12,239 bases of DNA from CAYNGH01 sp964396845. Lineage in GTDB: Bacteria > Vulcanimicrobiota > JAJTBE01 > CAYNGH01. Positions within the stretch are counted from its first letter, which is position 1. Each line of letters opens with the position of its first letter. Position numbers and translations under genes: made by a program. The notes under the pieces are model-generated. The model was not told where the DNA came from. It was given only the letters and a program-made list of their open reading frames with translations, and made no database searches. Positions 1 to 6,995 of the stretch are shown here, in pieces. The stretch is from contig CAYNGH010000100.1 of NCBI GenBank assembly GCA_964396845.1, positions 1 to 12,239 on the forward strand. Reading direction: 5' to 3'.

Positions 1-318
1 TTTCATTTTCACCCCTGCCATAGTGCGTCCAAAATTACCGGTAAAATTCAGCTTGTTCAACCCCATCAACGTGGCTACCATAAAGTAAATTTCCGGATTC
101 TTATGGGAGTCGGGATCGTTTAACAGCCTGTAAAACCAGAAAGCATTGCGGGACTGGGCCAAGGTGTTGCCTGCGTTCCGCTTCAGTACCGCCAATTCCC
201 CCGAACCAAGATGTCGCACCCTTTCCACGAACTCATTTATTTTTTCCAGTTTCCTGTCTTTAGCTTTGTCCGGGACTTCAGATTTGTCTTTACTTGGACT
301 GGTTGTTGTCTGGCTCAT
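1..318 (-). CDS. cse2: Type I-E Cascade small subunit Cse2/CasB (Cas11), N-terminal part
   Basis: Cse2 is the small subunit of the type I-E Cascade complex; two copies form the inner belly that stabilises crRNA and non-target strand. The window holds the first 106 codons and the gene runs off the left edge. Translation starts MSQTTTSPSKDK, a charged non-conserved leader. It continues with a helix-rich segment containing LGSGELAVLKRNAGN at about residues 37-51, then a region around FWFYRLL. This matches the Cse2 pattern of a basic helix ending in a xLRR/LKR-type motif. The ATG is at 318-316 and overlaps the cas8e stop as ATGA. A near-perfect Shine-Dalgarno (AAGGAGGTGA, plus-strand 323-332) lies inside the end of cas8e, so the start is well supported. 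The assignment rests on both sequence pattern and position after cas8e. Confidence 0.88.
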   Translation of the reverse strand, partial: MSQTTTSPSKDKSEVPDKAKDRKLEKINEFVERVRHLGSGELAVLKRNAGNTLAQSRNAFWFYRLLNDPDSHKNPEIYFMVATLMGLNKLNFTGNFGRTMAGVKMK

Positions 319-1862
319 GCTTTCACCTCCTTTTTAAATCTTCTAATCTCCATCTTTTTTATTAAATAGCTTTTAAGGCACCTGCGATTTTCAACAACTG
401 CTATCAGGCTTTTCCCGTCGTAATTCAAACCTTCTGTTGTCTGATTAAAATGTTTCAAAGCAATGTCAAACAACATCTCCTTCCAATGCTCTTTAATATC
501 ATCCAGCTTTGACAGGCAATCATTTTCTTCAGGGCTAATCGATGAAAGTTTATACAGGTAGTTGAAATAGCTCTGCTTTAACGATTGCCAGTAGTTTCTC
601 AAAATCAACCGGGAGAAAGTTTTGTCACACAGGTTGTCATCGACAAGTTTCTTTAAAACACCTGACAGGCTATATGCCCCTTCCTCTGCTAATTTAATCA
701 AGCTTCTGGCCATAAAACCATGAGCTTTGTTTGTCAACAGTCTTTCTGGAAGAGTCAGCCTCTCCTTTTGCCACTCAAAGACTTTCGCTTTGTCATATCT
801 CACGCCATAAATAGTCAGTTTGATGTCAGAGCTTTTTTTCTCAGAGTTGTAGTGACGAAATTTTGCAAACTGATTTACAACCCGGGGACGAACATATGTT
901 TCATTTTCTTCTTCATTGCTTATGAACATCATAGGCCCCACATCACGCCAAATTTCTTTGTCAGCCTTTAAGCACACGGGTAACTTGCCTTTTTTACTTA
1001 TAGTGTATGCACTGTTGGGATCAATCCAATTGAAGCTTTTATCCAGTTCCCACCCTTTTACAAATTGAACATTTCTTATGGAAATATTTGTTGTATTACC
1101 GGTAAAATAACATTTTGCTGATCCTTCGGGCATCAGCTTTACATGCCTTACCGGCCAGAAAAGACCCTCCAGCAGGCTTGTTGTGGAGATTACCTTATCT
1201 ATTTGTTTTATCGGTTCATTTCTCCGCCACAGGGGAGGCGGATTGTCAAGTTCAATATCCCTAAGGTCCGTAATACAGTTGAGAAGGATTGTTTCAAACA
1301 GATTTCTGCCGTTTACCAGAATATAGCAGGGAGGGGTTCCAGAGAGGGATGGCTGTAATCCAGGACCACCCGATGCCGTAAATGGTGGCATTGCAACCAA
1401 CAAACGGGCAGCAAATTCAGGAGCAAGGGCAATATCTTCGGGGATCTGGTGATGGAAGTGGAGATAGTTGTTTCCATAAGGAATATGAGGAATAATTTGA
1501 GGGATCGAGTGGATTTTTGTGTTGTTAATTACCGGGGTCTGCAGAAAGGGGAACCGGTCATCAAACAGATCGAACCTGTTGTGCCACTGGTTCAGGTACT
1601 CATCAATTCTACATGACTTAAATTTTTTTTCTTCCATCAGTTCTGCAATCTCACAGATATCTTCAAACCTGAAGATGTCCATGATTATAACAGTTAATAA
1701 CCTATAAAGGCTGAACTCAACCGTTAAAAGGCTATCGGTAATCTCAAGAATCTCATGAGCGTTGATCAGAACATCTCTCAGCCCAACTTTCTCCTTGTCG
1801 CCATTATTATTTATGATCTCGAACCATTTTTCATCAATAAGGTTAAACGAATACTCCAGCAC
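315..1862 (-). CDS. cas8e: Type I-E Cascade large subunit Cas8e (Cse1/CasA)
   Basis: This is the Cascade large subunit, which recognises the PAM in target DNA and recruits Cas3. The 515 residues are close to the family's usual length (E. coli CasA is 502). The N-terminus is typical: an NLID..WF opening, then a helix with AHEILEITD and LYRLLTVII (about residues 35-60). Further family signatures are DDRFPFLQTP (101-110), GGPGLQPSLSG (165-175) followed by NGRNLFETILLN (184-195), and a tryptophan/arginine segment FWPVRHVKLMPEG (235-247). The C-terminal third is helical, as expected for the four-helix bundle. The start is GTG, directly after the cas3 TAA, with a strong GGAGGAGG Shine-Dalgarno about 8 nt upstream. 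The gene ends by overlapping the cse2 start (ATGA). Translation of cas3, cas8e and cse2 is therefore probably coupled. PAM-contacting loop residues cannot be assigned from sequence alone. Confidence 0.93.
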   Translation of the reverse strand: MLEYSFNLIDEKWFEIINNNGDKEKVGLRDVLINAHEILEITDSLLTVEFSLYRLLTVIIMDIFRFEDICEIAELMEEKKFKSCRIDEYLNQWHNRFDLFDDRFPFLQTPVINNTKIHSIPQIIPHIPYGNNYLHFHHQIPEDIALAPEFAARLLVAMPPFTASGGPGLQPSLSGTPPCYILVNGRNLFETILLNCITDLRDIELDNPPPLWRRNEPIKQIDKVISTTSLLEGLFWPVRHVKLMPEGSAKCYFTGNTTNISIRNVQFVKGWELDKSFNWIDPNSAYTISKKGKLPVCLKADKEIWRDVGPMMFISNEEENETYVRPRVVNQFAKFRHYNSEKKSSDIKLTIYGVRYDKAKVFEWQKERLTLPERLLTNKAHGFMARSLIKLAEEGAYSLSGVLKKLVDDNLCDKTFSRLILRNYWQSLKQSYFNYLYKLSSISPEENDCLSKLDDIKEHWKEMLFDIALKHFNQTTEGLNYDGKSLIAVVENRRCLKSYLIKKMEIRRFKKEVKA

Positions 1863-4508
1863 TTAGTCCTCCTCCAATTCAAAAATTATCCCCGAATCGG
1901 GATGATCAATGATCTTCACTTTGTTACCTGTTTTTGTTTCGCTGTTCCACACACCATTAAGGGTATATAATACGGGCATTCCTCCAATCCACTTTGGGCC
2001 TTTAATTTCTTCATAATCCACACCATTTAACCACCATTTAGGTATTGATACCTTATTCAGAAAAATTTTCTTTAACTTGTCTTTTCCTGGCGGTTTGTTT
2101 TGATTTAACAGTTCATTAAAACTTTGATCTTCAATCATCAATACGCTTTGAGTATAATCCCCAATCCGAGTCTGAGCGTGAAAATAATCCCTTGCTTGAC
2201 TTTCATCTCCTTCTGATACTGGTAAATCATCATCAGATAGCATTGAGAATTTATTAGGTTTTGGTTCCGGGATCAGATGTTTTTTTGCATTGTTTTTTCT
2301 TTCTCCCTCAGAACGAATAGATATCTCAGAAGCCTTCGCCAATTCATCTGTGTTTACAATCTTGGAATGGAGGTTGCCACTTCCATAACACCCCTCAATC
2401 AGCTCCCTGAAATCTTTTGGTAAAACCACTTGTTCACGATTTTCCAACAAGCAAACTGTTCTCAACAGATACAAGGGGTCATAAACCTTGCACAGTTTTT
2501 CTACAGAAATATCGTTCTTGTCAGGTAATAAAACATATAGTGCTGGAGTACTACCCGTTGGGCGGCACTTCCTGTTATGGCGATGCATTCTCCCTGCCCT
2601 TTGAAGAATTAAATCAATCGGAGCCAACTCCGTCATCATAACGTCAAAATCTACATCGAGGCTTTGCTCCACAACCTGGGTTGCCACAAGAATTGATTTT
2701 TTTGGACGACGGTCTGATTTATTGCCAAAGAGATCTACGACTTCTTTCTCAATTTCATTGCGTTTGCCGGCTTTGTATCGAGCATGAAAGAGATACAGTT
2801 CCAGATTGTCCGGCTTCATTTTCTTCAGGCTGAAATATATCTGTTGAGCTGATTTTACTGTATTAACTATGATCGAAGCACAACCTCCGTTTTCGACAAG
2901 TTTGACGAGTTGGACAGCAATATCATCAGCTTCAGTCGCTCCCCATTGCAGTTTTAATGAGATTTTAGTCTTATTCTCGCCAGTTGAAACTTTCAGTTGT
3001 TTAATTGTATCATTATCATTAACTACTGTTATTTGGGGATAGTCATTGCTGTGAGAATAAAAATTATCTTTACCTGTGTAGGCATTTATCATCTCAACTT
3101 TCTGATGTTGAGAAAGGGTTGCTGAAAGCATTATTACAGGAATATTCATAGTGTTGCACCACTGCAACAACCTCTTTATAATTGTCAGCATGTAGCTGTC
3201 ATAAGCATGTACCTCATCAATAATTAGAACTTTAGTTGACAGGCCTAATAATCTCAAAAAACCAAACTTTACATTCAGTGCTGCCATAAGCGATTGATCA
3301 ATAGTCCCAACTGCTTCAGGGGAAAGAAGAGCCCGCTTTTTTGGGAAAAACCAATCCCGAACCATTGGTTCATTATCAATTTGAATTTGATCAGTTTCAC
3401 TTAAATCTACAGACGAATCATCAACAAGCCAGGACATTCCATGAACTAAAAAAACCTGGTTTTTGGATCCCTGAATGCGATTGATATATTCCGAGTATCT
3501 ATCGAACATTAGGTTGCTTGTTGCTGCAGTTGGCAGGGCGATATACACTCCGTTCAATTCTCTGAGTGCTATTAAATATTCTGCAAGAAATATTGCTGCT
3601 TCAGTCTTTCCTTGCCCCATAGGGGCTTCAATTATTGTCAGGCCAGGGTTCAGTTCAGCTTTCATTACAATCTCTTCAATTTTATCCTGGATTGGTCTTT
3701 TATTTGATAAATCTGGCCATAAGTCAGCAAACCTGAAAATGCCGTAAAACTTTTTACGATATTCGGGTATGAACCCCAAGCTCTTAAGTGCAATATCTGC
3801 CTTTTTATTTGCCTCACACACATATTCTTCAAGAGTTTGGTTGAAAACAGTCGAAAGTTTATAACCGAACAAATGTTCATTAGAAGCGATCCAATCAGAC
3901 AATACAATTAATCCTGTCAACTTTATTCCAAAATCGCTTAGGTTTGAGATTTTAAAGTTGTCAAGTGGAGATAATGTAAGCGATAATGCCTGTTTAAGTA
4001 AAAAGGATATTCGATTTCGTGTCTGATCCCATTTTTCAAAAACTGCCTTGTCAAGACAATCACAGTCATAAGCATCGAGCCAATTTGGAGAGATTCTCCC
4101 ATGGTGGCCTTTAATTGAGCCCACAATAGCCAAGCGGACTTTATGATTATTAATGTTTTTGAAGGATTTCAGATAATTATCGAGCCAATAGGAAGAAACC
4201 ACTTCATGTCTTCGTTTTGAATTTGAATTGTCTGGAAAAGGAAGATTTAATCTTGATTTAACATTGTTTATATGGATTGGCACTTTACTCTGAAACTGAA
4301 AATCTGCTTTACCAATATCGTGAATTCCGGCAAAAAAAACAATCCAATCTTTCGAAACCGATAGTGTCTGCCAATAAATATCCAATAATTTCCTGCAAGT
4401 TATGGATGTATCAATCAAATGATAAAGCAAGGGATGATAATTACCATCACTTATTGTTTTACCCCATAATGATAAAACATTATCCATTTCATGTTCATTT
4501 GATTTCAA
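1863..4508 (-). CDS. cas3: Type I CRISPR-associated helicase-nuclease Cas3
   Basis: Cas3 is recruited by Cascade after R-loop formation, nicks the displaced strand and degrades DNA while translocating 3'-5'. The 881-residue protein has the full HD-helicase layout. The HD nuclease residues are H25/H30, H63-D64 in GIHDIGK, H101, H135-H136 in GHHGR, and the SDWIASNE segment at 204-211. The SF2 helicase motifs are Walker A APMGQGKT (295-302), DEVH (431-434), SAT (462-464), the VATQVVEQSLDVD segment (608-620) and motif VI QRAGRMHRH (636-644). A Cas3 C-terminal domain follows to residue 881. No key residue is visibly missing, so the enzyme looks intact. The start chosen is TTG at 4508-4506, with a modest GGGG Shine-Dalgarno; an in-frame ATG at 4487-4485 (residue 8) lacks one. 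The HD domain begins only after residue 20, so both starts are possible. Sampled lines are much more AT-rich than the WYL gene upstream. Confidence 0.95.
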   Translation of the reverse strand: MKSNEHEMDNVLSLWGKTISDGNYHPLLYHLIDTSITCRKLLDIYWQTLSVSKDWIVFFAGIHDIGKADFQFQSKVPIHINNVKSRLNLPFPDNSNSKRRHEVVSSYWLDNYLKSFKNINNHKVRLAIVGSIKGHHGRISPNWLDAYDCDCLDKAVFEKWDQTRNRISFLLKQALSLTLSPLDNFKISNLSDFGIKLTGLIVLSDWIASNEHLFGYKLSTVFNQTLEEYVCEANKKADIALKSLGFIPEYRKKFYGIFRFADLWPDLSNKRPIQDKIEEIVMKAELNPGLTIIEAPMGQGKTEAAIFLAEYLIALRELNGVYIALPTAATSNLMFDRYSEYINRIQGSKNQVFLVHGMSWLVDDSSVDLSETDQIQIDNEPMVRDWFFPKKRALLSPEAVGTIDQSLMAALNVKFGFLRLLGLSTKVLIIDEVHAYDSYMLTIIKRLLQWCNTMNIPVIMLSATLSQHQKVEMINAYTGKDNFYSHSNDYPQITVVNDNDTIKQLKVSTGENKTKISLKLQWGATEADDIAVQLVKLVENGGCASIIVNTVKSAQQIYFSLKKMKPDNLELYLFHARYKAGKRNEIEKEVVDLFGNKSDRRPKKSILVATQVVEQSLDVDFDVMMTELAPIDLILQRAGRMHRHNRKCRPTGSTPALYVLLPDKNDISVEKLCKVYDPLYLLRTVCLLENREQVVLPKDFRELIEGCYGSGNLHSKIVNTDELAKASEISIRSEGERKNNAKKHLIPEPKPNKFSMLSDDDLPVSEGDESQARDYFHAQTRIGDYTQSVLMIEDQSFNELLNQNKPPGKDKLKKIFLNKVSIPKWWLNGVDYEEIKGPKWIGGMPVLYTLNGVWNSETKTGNKVKIIDHPDSGIIFELEED

Positions 4509-4522
4509 ATTAACAGCCCCAT
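4505..4522 (-). other. Five-codon leader ORF overlapping the cas3 start
   Basis: An ATG at 4522-4520 opens a five-codon reading frame (M-G-L-L-I) in the cas3 leader. Its TGA stop at 4507-4505 overlaps the cas3 TTG start, giving TTGA. It has no clear Shine-Dalgarno of its own. It would be meaningful only if ribosomes terminate there and reinitiate at cas3. This may be coincidence. Confidence 0.2.
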
Positions 4523-4536
4523 TTTTTTGTTCAATT

Positions 4537-4552
4537 TCTATTTATTCTACCA
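4537..4552 (-). promoter_or_regulatory. Candidate cas3 promoter, extended -10
   Basis: On the minus strand, TGGTAGAAT (4552-4544) matches an extended -10 element (TGN plus TAGAAT, one mismatch to TATAAT). No good -35 lies at 17 bp; a TTGTCA is present but too close to this -10 (12 bp). It would start transcription near 4537, about 29 nt before the cas3 TTG. The palindrome at 4560-4578 would then be centred near -32, overlapping the -35 region. Inferred from motif and position only. Confidence 0.4.
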
Positions 4553-4559
4553 CACACCC

Positions 4560-4578
4560 ACTGACAAACAGCGTCATT
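4560..4578. promoter_or_regulatory. Palindromic operator 1, TGAC-N7-GTCA
   Basis: The plus strand reads ACTGAC, a 7-nt spacer AAACAGC, then GTCATT; the arms match at 5 of 6 positions. It is the near twin of the site at 4592-4610 (14 of 17 bases identical over the shared ACTGACAANNNGCGTCA core) and lies 32 bp from it, about three helical turns. Its place over the predicted cas3 promoter suggests repression. The likely binder is the WYL protein encoded just upstream. Confidence 0.65.
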
Positions 4579-4591
4579 TTAAAACAGACAT

Positions 4592-4610
4592 ACTGACAAT
4601 TTGCGTCAGT
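4592..4610. promoter_or_regulatory. Palindromic operator 2, TGAC-N7-GTCA
   Basis: Perfect 6-bp arms, ACTGAC and GTCAGT, flank the 7-nt spacer AATTTGC. The site overlaps the WYL gene's TGA stop (4608-4606). Together with operator 1 it forms a phased tandem pair, which suits cooperative binding by a dimeric HTH protein. No third copy was found upstream of the WYL gene itself. Confidence 0.65.
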
Positions 4611-5583
4611 GACAGGAGTGATTATATCTTTTTTGCATCTCGTTTATCTCGTCTTTCACCTCAAGGGCAAACCATTCCGGCTCAAGCACCCTTGCATCCC
4701 TCCCGCAGGAAAGCACCCAGCGCTTCACTTCCTGCAATCCCGTAACATTCAAGTGAATCACCACAGAATCATCGGGCATCTCCTGAATCTCCTGGCTTGC
4801 ATGGACCTTGTGCTCCCTGGCAAGGCGGGCCTCATATCCCCAGAACTGCACTGCAATTTGTTCGGGTTTGCCTGTGCTGATAATCCCGAAAGCATTCTTT
4901 ATGAAGTCCCTGTAACAAAAATCAGGATCCGGCTGGAAGGGCTTGTCCAACAAGTAACATTCCTTGATGCGGTTCACGGCAAAAACCCTGATCTCTTTCC
5001 TCAAATGGCAGAACCCGATCATATACCATTCTCCCTGGAGATTATCCAGCTGATAAGGGTCAACACCCCGTTCTGTAATATCCCCACGGCTTGCACCGTG
5101 ATAGATGATCTTCAAAGTTCGAGAATCTTTCATAGCCCTGCTGATGCAATCGAGTGTCAAAGGCTCCACGGGGCGGTTCTTGCCGAAACGGAAAGAATAC
5201 ATCTCTTCGATTTCTCCAAGATTGAGGGCCTCGTCCCTGGGCAGGAACTTTACAATCTTTTCAAAGGCCTGGCGCAGGTGTTCACCGTATGGGTCCCCAG
5301 TAAATTGAGTGATTGCATTCCTGGCAATAAGAAGGGCAAGAAGTTCCTTCTCGGTAAAAAGTATGGCAGGCAGATTCCAGGTGGGTTCGTTGTAGTAGTA
5401 GCCGTTTTTCCCGGAATCAAATTTGACTGGGGCTCCAAAGTCATCCCGGAGGGTTTTCACGTCCCGAAAAACGGTCCTCACATTAATTTCCAGCAAGTCC
5501 GCCAGAGCCTGGGGACTGGGGTAACACCCCCGCCTGATTTCCTGATCGATAAGGTTCAAACGAACCTGAGTAGCATAATTCAT
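4606..5583 (-). CDS. HTH-WYL-WCX transcriptional regulator, probable regulator of the cas operon
   Basis: This is a 325-residue YafY/PafC-type regulator. An N-terminal winged HTH occupies about residues 5-65 (YPSPQALADLLEINVRTVFRDV is the helix-turn-helix, followed by a GYYY wing). A WYL domain spans about 140-210; the name-giving motif is WYM at 186-188 in GEWYMIGF, after GVDPYQLD. A WCX-like C-terminal domain spans about 240-320 (RWVLSCGRDARVLEPEWF). WYL domains are thought to sense ligands, often nucleic acid, and WYL regulators are repeatedly found at CRISPR loci; Sll7009 of Synechocystis is a known case. The gene lies 97 bp upstream of cas3 on the same strand, with two palindromes in between, so control of cas transcription is a strong inference. 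ATG at 5583 has a GGGG Shine-Dalgarno somewhat far upstream. Base composition is richer in GC than the cas genes it precedes. The sign of regulation and the ligand are unknown. Confidence 0.9.
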   Translation of the reverse strand: MNYATQVRLNLIDQEIRRGCYPSPQALADLLEINVRTVFRDVKTLRDDFGAPVKFDSGKNGYYYNEPTWNLPAILFTEKELLALLIARNAITQFTGDPYGEHLRQAFEKIVKFLPRDEALNLGEIEEMYSFRFGKNRPVEPLTLDCISRAMKDSRTLKIIYHGASRGDITERGVDPYQLDNLQGEWYMIGFCHLRKEIRVFAVNRIKECYLLDKPFQPDPDFCYRDFIKNAFGIISTGKPEQIAVQFWGYEARLAREHKVHASQEIQEMPDDSVVIHLNVTGLQEVKRWVLSCGRDARVLEPEWFALEVKDEINEMQKRYNHSCH

Positions 5584-5647
5584 AAGTTCTCAACCCCTTT
5601 TTTTTATCTTTATTCTTTTATAGATTTTATTATGCCTGTTGATGAAA

Positions 5648-5677
5648 AATCTATTCTTAGGTGGTTTCGTTTTTCAA
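5648..5677 (-). promoter_or_regulatory. Weak candidate promoter for the WYL gene
   Basis: On the minus strand, TTGAAA (5677-5672) and TAGATT (5653-5648) are separated by 18 bp, in an AT-rich leader about 65 bp before the ATG. Matches to the consensus are moderate. It is offered because nothing better is visible in the leader. Confidence 0.28.
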
Positions 5678-5895
5678 GAATATAACTGGGTCATAGGCTC
5701 TAATAGAAGCTACAATACCAAGGGATTCCTCCCCGAACCCCTTGAATTTCTCCCCAGAGTAAGGGTAACAGGAGTTACTCAAAGTTGAGTTTAGATAAAT
5801 TAGTGTTTTTAGCAAACCCAAATATCATCAAAAAAATATCCGATATAACCTAAACAGGAAGAAACGGCCTGAGAGTTCTGTCCCAAGGATCATGG

Positions 5896-5911
5896 ACATC
5901 CCGACTTATTT
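5896..5911 (+). repeat. 16-bp direct repeat, left copy
   Basis: ACATCCCGACTTATTT here and ACATCCCGACTCATTT at 6288-6303 differ at one base. The two copies bracket the recombinase-like ORF, 392 bp apart. This could be a remnant of an attachment site or target duplication, or chance. Confidence 0.4.
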
Positions 5912-5926
5912 AAAAAGAGAGGGAAA

Positions 5927-6166
5927 ATGTACCGGGAGGGACTGTCCATTAAAAAGATTGCCGTCAATGAAAGCAAGGCCGACAGGACCATTTACAAATA
6001 CATTACCCTCAATTACCTCTCACCGCGAATCATAAACAAGGTTATGAAGGACAAGGTGCCAGCCCACATCAATGTCCAGGCCCTCTTCAAAATCGCATCA
6101 CAATATCCCGATTTCCAGGACCAGGAGAGAGCCTTCAGAGTATGCGAAACCGACTTGACAAGATAA
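5927..6166 (+). CDS. Small ORF resembling the C-terminal tail of a serine recombinase, probable remnant
   Basis: The 79-residue product contains GLSIKKIAVNESKADRTIYK, which looks like a recognition helix region. It then reads YLSPRIINKVMKDKVPAHIN, then VQALFKIASQYPDFQDQERAF. This order resembles the end of phage-type serine recombinases, where a SIKEIA-type HTH is followed by LxPxIVEAI, a proline-containing turn, and a final xxLPLDWxEQxxLF stretch. No catalytic resolvase domain precedes it: the same frame closes at a TGA at 5870-5872, and the codons between it and the ATG show no domain. The piece is therefore either a decayed recombinase or an independent small DNA-binding protein. ATG at 5927 has a plausible AGAGAGGG Shine-Dalgarno about 4 nt upstream. 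The family call comes from remembered sequence patterns and is moderate at best. Confidence 0.45.
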   Translation: MYREGLSIKKIAVNESKADRTIYKYITLNYLSPRIINKVMKDKVPAHINVQALFKIASQYPDFQDQERAFRVCETDLTR

Positions 6167-6287
6167 ACCAGAAGCCACCATTCATTTGTAATTTGCCGGC
6201 CTTTGATTGGCCCAGAAGAAAAGGGATTAACATAACGCCAACCTTCGATTTGCAAAGGCATGAGGAATTCCAACAACTGATGAATTA

Positions 6288-6303
6288 ACATCCCGACTCA
6301 TTT
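6288..6303 (+). repeat. 16-bp direct repeat, right copy
   Basis: Partner of the copy at 5896-5911 (15 of 16 identical). Its inner part CATCCCGAC also occurs in inverse orientation at 6368-6376, at the edge of the structured GC-rich element. Confidence 0.4.
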
Positions 6304-6360
6304 TCCCCGATTTCGAATATCGGTTGCATTGGTGTTCGATTAAGCAATATGTTCCGGTGT

Positions 6361-6600
6361 TTGCGTTGTCGGGATGGGGCTTCTCCCGCTGTCTTTCTCC
6401 TGCTCCCAGGAGGTTTGCTCCATGTCGCCTCCCGGATTCCTTTCCCTCCGGGATGCGCCATCCCGGCGCGCCCGGAGCATAGGACATCCTGTCCCTTGAA
6501 GGAATCACAGGGGCTTCCTGTCGCACCCCTGGGGCAGGAGAACAATGCGTTTCGAAACCCCAATCCTGACTGCTGAGGCTCTGATAGAACAAGGATTTTA
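6361..6600. other. GC-rich, hairpin-dense intergenic element (possible dispersed repeat or structured RNA)
   Basis: Within the 637 bases without a gene between the recombinase-like ORF and the tRNA, this part is dense in perfect short inverted repeats. They are CTCCTG-CTCC-CAGGAG (6397-6412), CCGGGAT-GCGCC-ATCCCGG (6448-6466), GGAC-ATCCT-GTCC (6482-6494) and CAGGGG/CCCCTG (6508-6531). The segment 6446-6454 can pair with three partners: 6430-6436, 6460-6466 or 6471-6477. ORFs across it translate into low-complexity G/P/R-rich sequence on both strands, typical of non-coding structured DNA. The strand of any transcript cannot be decided. The remaining sequence of the gap (6167-6360 and 6601-6760) shows nothing beyond short hairpins such as CCGAT/ATCGG near 6308-6324. 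Confidence 0.45.
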
Positions 6601-6760
6601 ACTTTAACCGAACACGGATGAAATCGGTTGACTATGGAAAATAGGCCAGGGTATGGAATCGGGCAATACATCCATTTCCATGCCTTTTATGGAGCTTACC
6701 CAAGTCAAAGCCTATGGATACGTGGGCCAACAACCCCCACAACGGTGGGCCTGGAGAAGC

Positions 6761-6794
6761 AAAAAGCCCAGAAATGCTAATGATTCCTGAGCTT
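6761..6794 (-). terminator. Intrinsic terminator of tRNA-Leu
   Basis: On the minus strand an 11-bp stem, AAGCTCAGGAA with TTTCTGGGCTT (6794-6784 and 6774-6764), closes a 9-nt loop and runs into a TTTTT tract (6765-6761). Two of the pairs are G-U wobbles that exist only in minus-strand RNA, which fixes the orientation. It begins 9 nt after the tRNA CCA end. Confidence 0.7.
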
Positions 6795-6803
6795 GATGTT
6801 TAC

Positions 6804-6890
6804 TGGTGCGGAAGGGGAGACTCGAACTCCCACAGCTCTGCAGCCACTAGACCCTGAACCTAGCGCGTCTACCAATTCCGCCACTTCCGC
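6804..6890 (-). tRNA. tRNA-Leu (anticodon CAG)
   Basis: This is an 87-nt class II tRNA with encoded CCA. The acceptor stem GCGGAAG (6890-6884) pairs with CTTCCGC (6814-6808), followed by discriminator A and CCA (6806-6804). The D arm contains GGCGGAATTGGTAGACGC. The anticodon stem CTAGG/TCTAG closes the loop TTCAGGG, placing CAG at 6856-6854. A long variable arm follows, and the T arm is GGGAG-TTCGAGT-CTCCC. All features fit leucine decoding of CUG. Nothing suggests a pseudogene. Confidence 0.97.
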
Positions 6891-6902
6891 GTCTGCCAAA
6901 AT

Positions 6903-6931
6903 ATAATAAATCATGAAACCTCCCTTGTCAA
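6903..6931 (-). promoter_or_regulatory. Sigma-A promoter of tRNA-Leu
   Basis: On the minus strand a perfect TTGACA (6931-6926) and TATTAT (6908-6903) are separated by exactly 17 bp. Transcription would start near 6896, leaving only a few nucleotides of 5' leader for RNase P to remove. Confidence 0.85.
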
Positions 6932-6995
6932 TACTTCCCGGAAAGATTTTTGCCCCCTGGCGATGGCCGAAACATAAGCCCCTGCCAACACAAAA

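Larger units (their letters stand above)
5584..5926. other. Intergenic stretch without a recognisable gene
   Basis: This 343-base stretch separates the WYL start from the small recombinase-like ORF. Apart from the weak WYL promoter candidate it shows only short hairpins, for example CAAGGG/CCCTTG near 5719-5743 and GTAAC-AGGA-GTTAC near 5766. It also holds the left copy of a 16-bp repeat (5896-5911). No TGAC-N7-GTCA copy was found here. Confidence 0.5.

Noticed and set aside
4609..5685. Long plus-strand ORF (358 codons) antisense to the WYL gene
   Set aside because: It mirrors the WYL reading frame, shows no domain, and the minus-strand frame encodes a complete HTH-WYL-WCX protein.
6227..6671. 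Two overlapping minus-strand ORFs (121 and 128 codons) and one plus-strand ORF over the GC-rich element
   Set aside because: Their products are low-complexity and G/P/R-rich with no domain, the frames overlap each other, and the DNA is dominated by inverted repeats. A structured non-coding element explains them better.
6722..6751. CCCAC (6736-6740) able to pair with GTGGG on either side (6722-6726 or 6745-6749)
   Set aside because: Stems are only 5 bp, there is no T-tract, and no gene depends on them; likely incidental.
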